Shown in pieces: positions 1 to 8,050 of a DNA stretch of 37,246 nt. Position 1 is the first letter of the stretch; each line of letters begins with the position of its first letter. The translations under genes were made by a program, and so were the position numbers. This DNA comes from Hyphococcus sp. (lineage in GTDB: Bacteria; Pseudomonadota; Alphaproteobacteria; Caulobacterales; Parvularculaceae). The stretch spans positions 1 through 37,246 of the forward strand of contig BQJG01000032.1 in NCBI GenBank assembly GCA_021604585.1, given 5' to 3'. The notes beneath the pieces are model-generated. The model saw nothing but the letters and a program-made list of their open reading frames with translations. It was not told where the DNA came from and searched no databases.

Positions 1-515
1 TCGACATTGGCCGTTCCATCGCGATAGACGCGTGCGGTGCGGCCGTCGGCGAGCACATTGCCTTCTGGATCGGCAGTGTTTCCAGTGGCGCTGGAGGCGC
101 GCAGCGTCGTTGTCGATGAAGAATTGGACGTGGATGTCGCCGCATGATTGTGCGACGGCATCTGTTGCACAGTCATTGTATTGGTCTCCGTGCCGGCGCT
201 TTGACCTAGTGGGCGATTGGTGAGCCCGGGCCCCTGCCCAAAATGCATCGGCGCACGGCTGCGCAAATCCGGCAGTTTGAACGTGGTGCGCCCGTCGCCG
301 CCATAGGTGGTGCCGTAAAGCGAAAACAACGCGGTATTGGAGCTGATCGCCAATAGCTGGCCGCTCGCATCGATGGTTCCGCGTGGGCAGAACGTAAATC
401 CGGTCCACATGATTTCACCAATGTAATTCTCTTGGGCATTTACCGGCGCGGTGACGCCAGCCGTGGCGAGAATGGCGAGCGAAGCAACGCCGAGATGCAG
501 TTTGTTCAGTTTCAT
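1..515 (-). CDS. Exported phage tail collar domain protein (MdpB-like), 3' end cut by the window
   Basis: The minus-strand frame opens with ATG at 515 after a purine-rich GGGAGAGAG and stays open to the window edge (about 171 residues visible). It starts with a Sec signal peptide (residues 1-28, cleavage likely after VNA). Next comes a tail-collar segment of the microcystin-dependent-protein type: GEIMWTGFTFCPRGTIDASG, then LYGTTYGGDGRTTFKLPDLR, then MHFGQGPGL...LGQSAGTE, then the MPSHNHAA motif. Known family members are usually cytosolic or phage-associated and start directly at the GEI segment. The clear signal peptide here points to export. The Ser/Thr-rich stretch after MPSHNHAA is a low-complexity linker. 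The function is unknown. The family call is firm and the physiological role is not. Confidence 0.85.
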   Translation of the reverse strand, partial: MKLNKLHLGVASLAILATAGVTAPVNAQENYIGEIMWTGFTFCPRGTIDASGQLLAISSNTALFSLYGTTYGGDGRTTFKLPDLRSRAPMHFGQGPGLTNRPLGQSAGTETNTMTVQQMPSHNHAATSTSNSSSTTTLRASSATGNTADPEGNVLADGRTARVYRDGTANV

Positions 516-634
516 GGTCTCTCTCCCGAGTGAAGTCCGCCGCCCAATAAACCCCATGGCGCAGACGATTGATATGTAGCTTACGCAACAAAGTCCCGAA
601 CGCGGTTTCGCGTCCGGGTTGGATTTTGAGTGTG

Positions 635-1363
635 TTAGGCGGCCATTTGGCGGCGGCGTTTGCTGGCGAAGCCGAAGCCCGCCATGCCGAGCGCGAAGAG
701 TGGCAACGCGGCTGGCAGCGGAACATCGGAAACATTGCCGGCGCTGAGCTGAAGCTCAAAGCGGAAGCTGGAAATACTCGCCAAAGCGCCGGGTTCAAAC
801 CCAAGCGCGCTCAGTTGCGCCATAACAGCAAGCGATGTCAGCGACGACAACATAGCCGACTCTGAGTTCTGTTCGCCTGCGAGCGAGTCATCGAAAATAT
901 CGAGGAAATCGCCGCTATCCAACACGAAAGTCACAAGCGACGACGCGTCGCCAGTGATGTCGAGGCCAGTTCCGGCGAAGGAAAGCGTGGCGCCGAGAAT
1001 GTCTTGACCGGACATCAGATCCACATCAGCCAGGAACTCAAAAACGTAACCGATAAAATCGACATCGTCTGCAACGCTCAGCGCCGGGTCGATGGAAAAC
1101 TCCAGAGCGGCTGTGTTCATGCCGCTCACGCCCGTCACCGAAACGGCGCTCGTATCGACGGCGATCGTGCCGAAGTCGTCGCCAACGTTGAAATTGAAAG
1201 ACCCGAAGGTGACGTTGTCGACAGTAATCGAGTCACCCGCCAAAAGGTCGGTCAGTGAACACGTATCCGGATCGCCGCAGCTGGTCATGACGGCAGCCGA
1301 TACAGGCGAGATTGCAAATAGCGACGCACCAGCAATCGCTGCGAAAAGAGATTTGATTTTCAT
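635..1363 (-). CDS. VPLPA-CTERM sorting domain surface protein
   Basis: 242 residues from the ATG at 1363; the frame extends upstream, but MKIKSLF begins the signal peptide (residues 1-23, cleaved after VSA). The mature part is acidic, rich in Asp, Ser and small residues, with few lysines, as in secreted beta-rich proteins. The C-terminus has the tripartite sorting signal VPLPAALPLF, a hydrophobic helix, and the basic tail SKRRRQ. This is the VPLPA variant of PEP-CTERM, which exosortase-family enzymes recognise in Alphaproteobacteria. No exosortase gene lies in the window. The protein body matches no family I recognise. It is probably a surface or exopolymer-associated protein. It lies 119 bases beyond the tail-collar gene start on the same strand, so the two may be co-transcribed. 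Confidence 0.85.
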   Translation of the reverse strand: MKIKSLFAAIAGASLFAISPVSAAVMTSCGDPDTCSLTDLLAGDSITVDNVTFGSFNFNVGDDFGTIAVDTSAVSVTGVSGMNTAALEFSIDPALSVADDVDFIGYVFEFLADVDLMSGQDILGATLSFAGTGLDITGDASSLVTFVLDSGDFLDIFDDSLAGEQNSESAMLSSLTSLAVMAQLSALGFEPGALASISSFRFELQLSAGNVSDVPLPAALPLFALGMAGFGFASKRRRQMAA

Positions 1364-1783
1364 GATTTCCCCAATTGAACCCACGCGCCAGACAACGCAC
1401 GAATTGGGCCAAAGGTCAACGAAAAGTTTCAAATGTCAGTATACGAAATAATTAACACAGCGAGTTATTTAGCGGTGTTCGTGAATTAGGTGGTTAATCC
1501 CGTAGCCTAAAAGTGAGCGGCGGAATTTGATGATTGCCGCCAGTAATATTTGAAGCCCAACCGTTTTGATCGCCGCTTGGCGCCCGTAGAGATTGTGCTG
1601 GCTAAAGCTTGCTCAACCCGCCCGCGCCCGGGACAGCGTTCTGACGGCTTTTGAGACCAAGGCTTGTCGTTGCGCCAAATGGCCAAACACTGCTTTTTAA
1701 GCGCCAGCTCGAATCATCAGGCTTTCCGGGCGTGCATGCCACCGGTCGAGGCCGCCAAAAGCCGGGCAGTTGACGGCGATTTA
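1364..1783. other. Intergenic region without a recognisable gene
   Basis: This is most of the 577-base gap between the VPLPA-CTERM gene and lexA. The part near 1430-1500 is AT-rich and is the likely promoter region of the minus-strand VPLPA gene. The remainder has normal GC. Short open frames on the minus strand (for example 1602-1838) have no family resemblance and no ribosome-binding site. No tRNA-like or strong terminator-like structure was seen. Confidence 0.5.
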
Positions 1784-1798
1784 GAACATCAATAGAAC
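1784..1798. promoter_or_regulatory. LexA operator (SOS box) upstream of lexA
   Basis: The sequence reads GAAC, seven bases, GAAC, which is GTTC-N7-GTTC on the other strand. That is the direct-repeat SOS box established for alphaproteobacterial LexA. It lies about 143 bases before the lexA start codon. A degenerate copy (GTTC-N7-GTTT, 1813-1827) sits just downstream. This implies autoregulation of lexA. The spacing suggests that the lexA transcript has a fairly long leader. Confidence 0.75.
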
Positions 1799-1940
1799 AT
1801 CGTTGTCGGTTTGTTCTTCTGTCGTTTCGGCAGTGCAAACAGCCATGCGTTGAAAGATCAGCGTCCAGCCTGCGTTTCTGGGGAAATCCTCACGCAAGTC
1901 GCGACCGCCGGGCTGGGCCAAAAAAGAATTGAGGGCTTGG

Positions 1941-2684
1941 ATGCTCACCAAAAAACAGCACGAATTGCTGAATTTCATCAATGAACGCCTCACCGAGACC
2001 GGGGTCTCGCCCTCCTTCGACGAGATGAAAGAAGCGCTTGATCTGAGGTCCAAGTCGGGCATTCACCGGCTGATCACGGCGCTGGAAGAGCGCGGCTTCA
2101 TCCGCCGCCTGCCCCATCGCGCCCGCGCGCTTGAGGTGTTGCGCCTGCCCGAAGGCATGGCTGCCGGGGCGGATGCGACGCCCTCGCCCGCGCAAAAAGG
2201 ATTTCGTCCGGCTGTCGTCGACGCCAATTTCAAGCGCGCGCCCGCTCGCACGCAGCCGCCGCAACGTCCGGCGGCGCGCGTCTCTCCGCCGCCCGCCGGT
2301 GTTATTGATTTGCCCGTGCTCGGCCGCATCGCCGCCGGCACGCCTATCGAGGCGATCCAGCACGAGGTTGACCGGTTTTCCGCGCCGGAAGCCTTTGTCG
2401 GCAAGGGCGACCACTACGTTCTCGAGGTTCAGGGCGAGTCGATGATCAACGCCGGCATTCAAGATGGCGACTTCGTTGTCATCAAACGCTGCGCTGACGC
2501 GGAGAATGGCGCGATTGTCGTGGCGCTGGTCGACGATGAAGAAGCGACGCTGAAACGCCTGCGCCGCAAGGGCGCGTCGATTGCGCTCGAAGCCGCCAAC
2601 CCGGCCTTTGAAACCCGGATTTATGGCCCGGATCGGGTGGCTGTGCAGGGTAAGCTGGTCGGGCTGATGCGGCGGTATAACTAA
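1941..2684 (+). CDS. lexA: LexA repressor, SOS response regulator
   Basis: 247 residues. It represses DNA-damage genes and cuts itself when RecA filaments form. The N-terminal winged helix (residues 1-65) has the family pattern MLTKKQHELL, PSFDEMK and DLRSKSGIHRL. A long proline/alanine-rich hinge (75-120) is typical of alphaproteobacterial LexA. The S24 peptidase part has the cleavage bond Ala132-Gly133 (GRIAAGT), catalytic Ser167 (GESM) and Lys205. ATG 1941 was chosen over an in-frame TTG at 1929 because family members start MLT and GAGG lies 6 bases upstream. The gene converges on comEC and the two stop codons overlap in CTAA (2681-2684). An SOS box lies upstream at 1784. Confidence 0.97.
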   Translation: MLTKKQHELLNFINERLTETGVSPSFDEMKEALDLRSKSGIHRLITALEERGFIRRLPHRARALEVLRLPEGMAAGADATPSPAQKGFRPAVVDANFKRAPARTQPPQRPAARVSPPPAGVIDLPVLGRIAAGTPIEAIQHEVDRFSAPEAFVGKGDHYVLEVQGESMINAGIQDGDFVVIKRCADAENGAIVVALVDDEEATLKRLRRKGASIALEAANPAFETRIYGPDRVAVQGKLVGLMRRYN

Positions 2685-4840
2685 CCTCCCCCCGTCCACG
2701 GTCGGTCGCCGCGCACATCGCTCACGGTCTCAACCCGCAGCTTTCCGTCGCGTTCGATCCACACTGCATGGGCGCCGCGCCGCCAGACTGAGCGGCGGTC
2801 GATCAGGAAAGCGCGGCACTGGCGCCATTCCTCAGCGCTGACCGGAAAGAACGCCACCACAAGCTCCGCCCGCTGACAGTCTTCGGCGAGGCGCGCCTTT
2901 TCGCTGACGAAGGCGGCGGTGACGCGGGCCCGATCCATTACGGCGCCCGTGCAGCCGCTTTCATCGCACTGATATATCTCGCTCAAGGGCTGTGGCCGTT
3001 CCCGTTCGGGATCAAAACCCGCCGCCTCCTCCCACATGCTGGTTGCGAATTTTTCCCGCCGCACCGCATGCACGTAAAGCGCCCGCTCGCCTGCTTCGTT
3101 TTCTGCAATGACCCCTGCATTCGTTCCGGTTGCGGACACAAACAACACCGGCGGGCGGGTGTTCATCACCAGCAAGGCGGCGACGGGAATCGCCGCCAGC
3201 CCGGCCAGCCGCCACGGCGCGCGCGACAGACACAGCCATAAGCCGCCGGCGGTCAGGGCCAGCATCGCCGATTGAGGCCACTGCGCGGTGATCGAGACTG
3301 CGCCGTCGAGCCCGGACACGCCGCCGGCGATGCGCAGCACCCAATCCATCCACCAGGCGGCCGCTTGCCAAGCCCAGCCATCGAGACCCAACGGCGTCAG
3401 CAGCAAGGCGAGCACGGCAAACGGCACAATGCAAAACCCCATAATCGGCATCGCCGCCATATTCGCTGGCAAGGAATAGATCGCCACGCGATTGAAATGG
3501 AACAGCGCATAAGGCGCGGTGGCGAGAGCAGAAACGCTGTCAGTTAGCGCCAGCGCGACAATGAACCGGCGAATTTGAGTCACCCAAGTATAGTGCTGAT
3601 CGGGTTTTGCACGCGCGCCCACCCACTCATATGCGGCGATCAACGCCGTCACCGCCGCGAACGACATTTGGAAACCGGGACTGAACAACGCCTCCGGCGT
3701 CGTCAGCAAAATGATCACGGCGGCGATGGCGACATTCCTGAGCGACAATGCACGCCGGTCGACCAGGATGGCCGCGAACATGATCGCCGCCATGATGAAG
3801 GCGCGCCGCGCAGACCATCCGCCCCCGGATAAAATCAGATAAAATAAACCCGAAGCGAGCGCCGCCGCCGCCGCCCATTTCTTGATTGGAAAGCGCAGCG
3901 CAACCGGTTCAATCGCCGCCAGCCCAAAGCGTAATGCGAAGAAAACCAGCCCTGTCGCGAGCCCCATATGCAGGCCCGAAATCGCCAGCAAATGCGCCAG
4001 TCCCGCGTCCCGCAGCGCAGCCTCTGACGCTTCAGAGATCGCGCCGCGCTTTCCCGTCACGATGGCGGCGAGAATGGCCCCGCCCTGCCCCGGCGCTTTG
4101 CCGGTGATCCGGCGCGCCAGCCCGCCGCGCACGGCCTCAATGCGCGCTGCTAGTTTCTGCCCGCGCGATTGCTCCGTTAACGGATCGACTGAAGGTGCAG
4201 TGAAAGCAATGCCAACGGCGCCAATCTGTTGAAAGTAAAGCTGGCGGGCAAAGTCAAAATGACCGGGCGCTACGGGCGGCGGCGGCGGCGACAGCCGCGC
4301 GCGAACACGAACCAAATCGCCCGGCCCGGCGTCAAACTCTTTCCCTCGCCAGGTGATGCGGGCCCGCGCGGGAAGATGATCAGGATCAACGCCTTCAATC
4401 GATGAAAGCGCTAAAACATACCGGCGCTGCCTCGCGCTTTCGTCAACGGACAAAATCCGTCCCGTTGTCCAGACGGCGCCGAGCTCGCGGGTCAGTTGCG
4501 GCGCCTCGACGGCTTCGGTGCGAATATCCGCCGCAATAAATCCAAGCGCCGCAAACATGAGCGCCGCGCCAGCCCCTTGCAGCGGCGACCGCCAGGACGC
4601 CACCATAAAGCCAGTCGCCAGCGCCGCTGCGGCCCAATGCCATGACGGTTCCGATTTTAGGCCAAAATAGAGTCCTGCGCCGATCCCGATCATCACCGGC
4701 GCCCATAGGGACAGCCGCGCCATATCCATCGCCGCCCAGCGGCCAATGGCGCTGCGTGCAAGGAAGAGACCCCGTGCGAAAGGCGGCGCTTCAGCAAATT
4801 CTTCCTGTGCCGGCGCTATTCTGGCGAGGTCAGCGACCAT
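2681..4840 (-). CDS. comEC: ComEC/Rec2-family DNA uptake channel protein
   Basis: 719 residues, an inner-membrane protein that in known systems carries single-stranded DNA across the membrane during transformation. In order: an N-terminal membrane pair (about 44-105), a DUF4131-type periplasmic segment (about 110-220, including GHFDFARQLYFQQIGAVG), and the competence domain (about 250-550) with the signature HLLAISGLHM at 283-292 and many membrane helices. A C-terminal soluble tail of about 150 residues contains paired cysteines (YQCDESGCTG). It lacks the HxHxDH metallo-beta-lactamase motif found in Gram-positive ComEC, as is common in Alphaproteobacteria. The start ATG at 4840 has GGAG close upstream. 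The gene is divergent from gltX. Whether this organism is naturally competent cannot be told here. Confidence 0.93.
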   Translation of the reverse strand: MVADLARIAPAQEEFAEAPPFARGLFLARSAIGRWAAMDMARLSLWAPVMIGIGAGLYFGLKSEPSWHWAAAALATGFMVASWRSPLQGAGAALMFAALGFIAADIRTEAVEAPQLTRELGAVWTTGRILSVDESARQRRYVLALSSIEGVDPDHLPARARITWRGKEFDAGPGDLVRVRARLSPPPPPVAPGHFDFARQLYFQQIGAVGIAFTAPSVDPLTEQSRGQKLAARIEAVRGGLARRITGKAPGQGGAILAAIVTGKRGAISEASEAALRDAGLAHLLAISGLHMGLATGLVFFALRFGLAAIEPVALRFPIKKWAAAAALASGLFYLILSGGGWSARRAFIMAAIMFAAILVDRRALSLRNVAIAAVIILLTTPEALFSPGFQMSFAAVTALIAAYEWVGARAKPDQHYTWVTQIRRFIVALALTDSVSALATAPYALFHFNRVAIYSLPANMAAMPIMGFCIVPFAVLALLLTPLGLDGWAWQAAAWWMDWVLRIAGGVSGLDGAVSITAQWPQSAMLALTAGGLWLCLSRAPWRLAGLAAIPVAALLVMNTRPPVLFVSATGTNAGVIAENEAGERALYVHAVRREKFATSMWEEAAGFDPERERPQPLSEIYQCDESGCTGAVMDRARVTAAFVSEKARLAEDCQRAELVVAFFPVSAEEWRQCRAFLIDRRSVWRRGAHAVWIERDGKLRVETVSDVRGDRPWTGGG

Positions 4841-5006
4841 TATGGCTCCGGTTGACGGCGATCAAAGGCTATTGGCCAAACGCAACTCGGACGTGGCGGC
4901 GTCGAGCTATCCCTCTTCGAGGCATAGGCGCCGGATGGCTCCTATGTTATCCCGCCCCGCTCAATTCACGCATCATGCAACTGAAAAAGGGCGCGCTCTG
5001 CAAGCC

Positions 5007-6416
5007 ATGAACAGCCAAAACGCCGACATTGTTACGCGATTTGCGCCCTCGCCCACGGGCTATCTCCATATTGGCGGCGCACGCACGGCCTTGTTCAACT
5101 GGTTGTTCGCGCGTGGGCGCGGCGGGAAATTCCTGCTGCGGATCGAAGATACGGACCGGGCGCGACACACAGAGGCGGCTGTCGGCGCGATCATTGACGG
5201 GCTGAGATGGCTGGGCCTCGATTGGGATGGCGACCCGGTTTCACAATTTGAGCGTTCGGCCCGTCATGCCGAGGTCGCCCATGAATTGCTCGCCACCGGC
5301 AAAGCCTATCGCTGTTATATGACGGCGGAAGAAACGAACGCCGCCCGTGACAAAGCACGCGAACAAGGCGTTCGCTTTGAAAGCCCGTGGCGCGAGGCCG
5401 ATCCGAAAAGCGCGCCAAATGCGCCCTTTGCGATTCGCTTCAAAGCGCCGCGTGACGGTGAGACCATTGTCGAGGACGCGGTGCAGGGCCGCGTTAAATT
5501 TCCGAACGCTGCGCTCGACGATTTGATCATTCTACGCTCGGATGGCGGCCCGACCTACAATCTCGCGGTCGTTGTTGACGATCACGATATGGCGGTGACG
5601 CATGTCATTCGCGGCGACGATCATTTGAACAACGCCGCGCGCCAATCGCAGATTTATCAGGCGATGGGCTGGGGCGTGCCGGTATTTGCGCATGTGCCCT
5701 TAATCCACGGACAGGACGGGGCAAAGCTCTCCAAACGTCATGGCGCGCTTGGCGTCGAAGCCTATCGCGATCTCGGCTATCTTCCTGAAGGTCTCGCGAA
5801 CTATCTCTTGCGTCTCGGTTGGGCGCATGGCGATGAGGAGATCATTCCCTATGAGCGCGCCAAACAACTGTTCGATCTTAAAGGCATCAACAAGGCGCCG
5901 GCGCGGCTTGATCTCGATAAATTGAGCCACGTCAATGCGCAGTATATCGCCGCACTGAGCGACGATGAGTTCGTGCAGTGGACGGCGCCGTTTCTTCTGG
6001 ACGCGGGCGTTAGTCTTGATACGGATGGAGCGGCGCGGCTGTTGCGCTCGGCGCCGTTTTTGAAACCGCGCTGCACGACACTCGCTGACGCTGTCGCCGC
6101 AACAGAATATCTATTCCTTCAGCGGCCATTGGCGATCACCGGGAAAGCCGCAAAGCCGCTCGACAAAGATGGCGCCCGCGCCATTCTTGGAGAACTGCTC
6201 GAAACGCTCGATGGGACGGAAATATGGGCGTCGGCGGCGGCGCTGGATGCTGCGCTTCAGTCCTTTGTGAGCGAGAAAAATATCGGATTTGGCGTGATCG
6301 GCCCACCGGCCCGTGCAGCCCTTACGGCGGGCCGCCCTTCGCCGGGGCTGGGTGAAGTGCTATATGGGCTGGGGCGGGACGAATCATCTGCCCGGCTTGC
6401 CGATCAGCTTCGCTGA
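5007..6416 (+). CDS. gltX: Glutamyl-tRNA synthetase
   Basis: 469 residues, the normal length. It attaches glutamate to tRNA-Glu in the cytosol using ATP. The class I motifs are FAPSPTGYLHIGG (HIGH-like, residues 12-24) and KLSKR (KMSKS-like, 240-244), and the family sequence LRIEDTDRAR sits at 44-53. The C-terminal anticodon-binding part ends in GRPSPGLGEVLYGLGRDES. The open frame extends upstream to 4746 through comEC on the other strand, but homology begins at MNSQNADIVTRF, so ATG 5007 is used. Many Alphaproteobacteria carry two GluRS genes, one of them able to charge tRNA-Gln for amidation; which type this is cannot be decided here. It is followed by gltA after 83 bases. Confidence 0.96.
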   Translation: MNSQNADIVTRFAPSPTGYLHIGGARTALFNWLFARGRGGKFLLRIEDTDRARHTEAAVGAIIDGLRWLGLDWDGDPVSQFERSARHAEVAHELLATGKAYRCYMTAEETNAARDKAREQGVRFESPWREADPKSAPNAPFAIRFKAPRDGETIVEDAVQGRVKFPNAALDDLIILRSDGGPTYNLAVVVDDHDMAVTHVIRGDDHLNNAARQSQIYQAMGWGVPVFAHVPLIHGQDGAKLSKRHGALGVEAYRDLGYLPEGLANYLLRLGWAHGDEEIIPYERAKQLFDLKGINKAPARLDLDKLSHVNAQYIAALSDDEFVQWTAPFLLDAGVSLDTDGAARLLRSAPFLKPRCTTLADAVAATEYLFLQRPLAITGKAAKPLDKDGARAILGELLETLDGTEIWASAAALDAALQSFVSEKNIGFGVIGPPARAALTAGRPSPGLGEVLYGLGRDESSARLADQLR

Positions 6417-6499
6417 TCCGGGACTGGAATCCGTTTTGTAAACTGGCTAGTGTGCGCCGCAACATGCGATGACGCACCGCAATAGAAAAGGCTCTGTCC

Positions 6500-7804
6500 A
6501 TGAAAAGTGAATTAAAACAAACGGATACAGCGACTCTCTCGGTTAATGGCAAAGAAGCTGATCTCCCAATTTTCAAAGCGACTCACGGTCCGGACGTAAT
6601 CGACGTCCGCGCGCTCTATAAACAGACCGGCGCCTTCACTTTCGACCCCGGCTACACCTCCACCGCCAGTTGCGAATCCAAGATCACGTTTATCGATGGC
6701 GATGAAGGCATTTTGCTCTATCGCGGCTATCCGATTGACCAGCTCGCCGAGCACTCCAACTTCATCGAGGTCGCCTATTTGCTGTTACATGGCGAGTTGC
6801 CGAGCGGACCGCAACGCGCGGAGTTCGAACACGCCATCACCATGCACACGATGGTGCATGAACAGCTGAAAAATTTTTACAACGGCTTCCGCCGCGATGC
6901 GCATCCAATGGCGATCAGCGTCGGCGTCGTCGGCGCGTTGTCTGCATTCTATCATGACTCAACCGACATCACCGATCCAAAACAACGCACCATCGCGAGC
7001 CATCGGATGATCGCAAAAATGCCAACCATCGCGGCGATGGCTTACAAATACTCTATCGGTCAGGCGTTTGTGTTTCCACGCAACGATCTCGACTACACGT
7101 CGAATTTCATGCGCATGTGTTTTGCGGTTCAGGCCGAGGATTATGAGATCAATCCGGTGCTCTCAAGCGCGCTGGACAAGATCTTCATCCTGCACATGGA
7201 TCACGAACAGAATGCTTCAACATCAACGGTGCGCCTCGCCGGCTCATCGGGGGCCAATCCGTTCGCCTGCATCGCCGCCGGCATTGCATCGCTTTGGGGC
7301 CCGGCGCATGGCGGCGCTAACGAAGCTGCGCTCAATATGCTGGAAGAGATCGGCACCGTTGACCGCATTCCTGAATTCATCGCCCGCGCCAAGGACAAGA
7401 ACGATCCGTTCCGCCTGATGGGCTTTGGCCACCGCGTTTACAAAAACTACGACCCGCGCGCGAAAGTCATGCGCAAGGCCTGTCACGAAGTGCTCGACGC
7501 GCTCGGCGTGCATGAAGACCCGCTCTTGCAGGTGGCCATGGAGCTGGAGCGGATTGCGCTTGAAGATCCCTACTTCGTTGAAAAGAAGCTTTATCCCAAT
7601 ATCGACTTCTATTCCGGCATCACGCTGCGCGCTCTTGGCTTTCCGACCGAAATGTTCACTGTCTTGTTCGCGTTGGCGCGGACGGTCGGCTGGATTGCAC
7701 AATGGTCGGAGATGAGCGAAGACCCGAACCAGAAGATCGGCCGCCCGCGTCAGATTTATACCGGCGCACCGCAACGCGATTATGTCGCTATCGAGCGCCG
7801 CTAA
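6500..7804 (+). CDS. gltA: Citrate synthase, type II (hexameric)
   Basis: 434 residues. It condenses oxaloacetate and acetyl-CoA to citrate, the entry step of the TCA cycle. The catalytic residues align with E. coli His264, His305 and Asp362: His270 in GPAHGGANEA, His311 in GFGHRVYKNYDPR, and Asp369 in NIDFYSGI. The N-terminal beta-rich extension typical of type II enzymes is present (residues 1-60), as is HMDHEQNASTSTVR at 232-245. It follows gltX on the same strand and is followed after 21 bases by a small membrane ORF that abuts purB, so gltA, the small ORF and purB probably form one transcript. Confidence 0.98.
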   Translation: MKSELKQTDTATLSVNGKEADLPIFKATHGPDVIDVRALYKQTGAFTFDPGYTSTASCESKITFIDGDEGILLYRGYPIDQLAEHSNFIEVAYLLLHGELPSGPQRAEFEHAITMHTMVHEQLKNFYNGFRRDAHPMAISVGVVGALSAFYHDSTDITDPKQRTIASHRMIAKMPTIAAMAYKYSIGQAFVFPRNDLDYTSNFMRMCFAVQAEDYEINPVLSSALDKIFILHMDHEQNASTSTVRLAGSSGANPFACIAAGIASLWGPAHGGANEAALNMLEEIGTVDRIPEFIARAKDKNDPFRLMGFGHRVYKNYDPRAKVMRKACHEVLDALGVHEDPLLQVAMELERIALEDPYFVEKKLYPNIDFYSGITLRALGFPTEMFTVLFALARTVGWIAQWSEMSEDPNQKIGRPRQIYTGAPQRDYVAIERR

Positions 7805-7825
7805 GAGCGCCGGGGGAGACGCGCG

Positions 7826-8050
7826 ATGCTTTGGCTCGCCGTTCATATGTGGGCGCTACTGCTTGCCGCGTTTGCCATCGGGCTCGGCGCTGGCTGGTGG
7901 ATTTGGGGGCAGCGCGCAGCGCCGCCTCCGCCTGCGCCCATGAACGAAGCGCCGATGGGCAGCCTTGAACTTGAAGATGATGCGCAAACTGGCGACTTGG
8001 CCTCAGACTTGGCCTCAGACTTGGCCTCTGGGCCGCAACGGAGCCTTTAG
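7826..8050 (+). CDS. Small single-pass membrane protein between gltA and purB
   Basis: 74 residues. Residues 3-27 form one transmembrane helix ending in a tryptophan-rich border (GAGWWIWGQR). A proline-rich spacer follows, then a short acidic tail with DLAS repeated three times. An AGCGCCGGGGGAGACGCGCG stretch upstream provides the ribosome-binding site. Its TAG stop is directly followed by the purB ATG with no gap, so purB translation is probably coupled to it. I do not recognise the family. Its position and start signal support a real gene, but short length and low-complexity tail leave doubt. Confidence 0.6.
   Translation: MLWLAVHMWALLLAAFAIGLGAGWWIWGQRAAPPPPAPMNEAPMGSLELEDDAQTGDLASDLASDLASGPQRSL
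7994..8029 (+). repeat. Three tandem 12-base repeats within a coding region
   Basis: GACTTGGCCTCA occurs three times in a row; the third copy differs only in its last base. It encodes DLAS-DLAS-DLAS near the C-terminus of the small membrane ORF. The 12-base unit keeps the reading frame whatever the copy number, so slippage would change length without breaking the gene or the junction with purB. Confidence 0.9.

Noticed and set aside
206..439. A 77-residue minus-strand frame over the first gene
   Set aside because: It is out of frame with the tail-collar protein, which has a signal peptide and a full family signature.
1602..2062. Minus-strand open frames upstream of and overlapping lexA
   Set aside because: They have no ribosome-binding site or family pattern, overlap a clear lexA and the SOS box, and their composition looks like shadow coding.
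1890..2699. A 269-residue minus-strand frame opposite lexA
   Set aside because: It lies entirely opposite lexA, is arginine-rich, has no family pattern and no start signal.
4746..5006. Long N-terminal extension of GltX
   Set aside because: It overlaps the comEC start on the other strand, and GluRS homology begins at MNSQNADIVTRF.
7244..7846. A 200-residue minus-strand frame opposite gltA
   Set aside because: It mirrors the strongly conserved gltA codons and shows no family resemblance.
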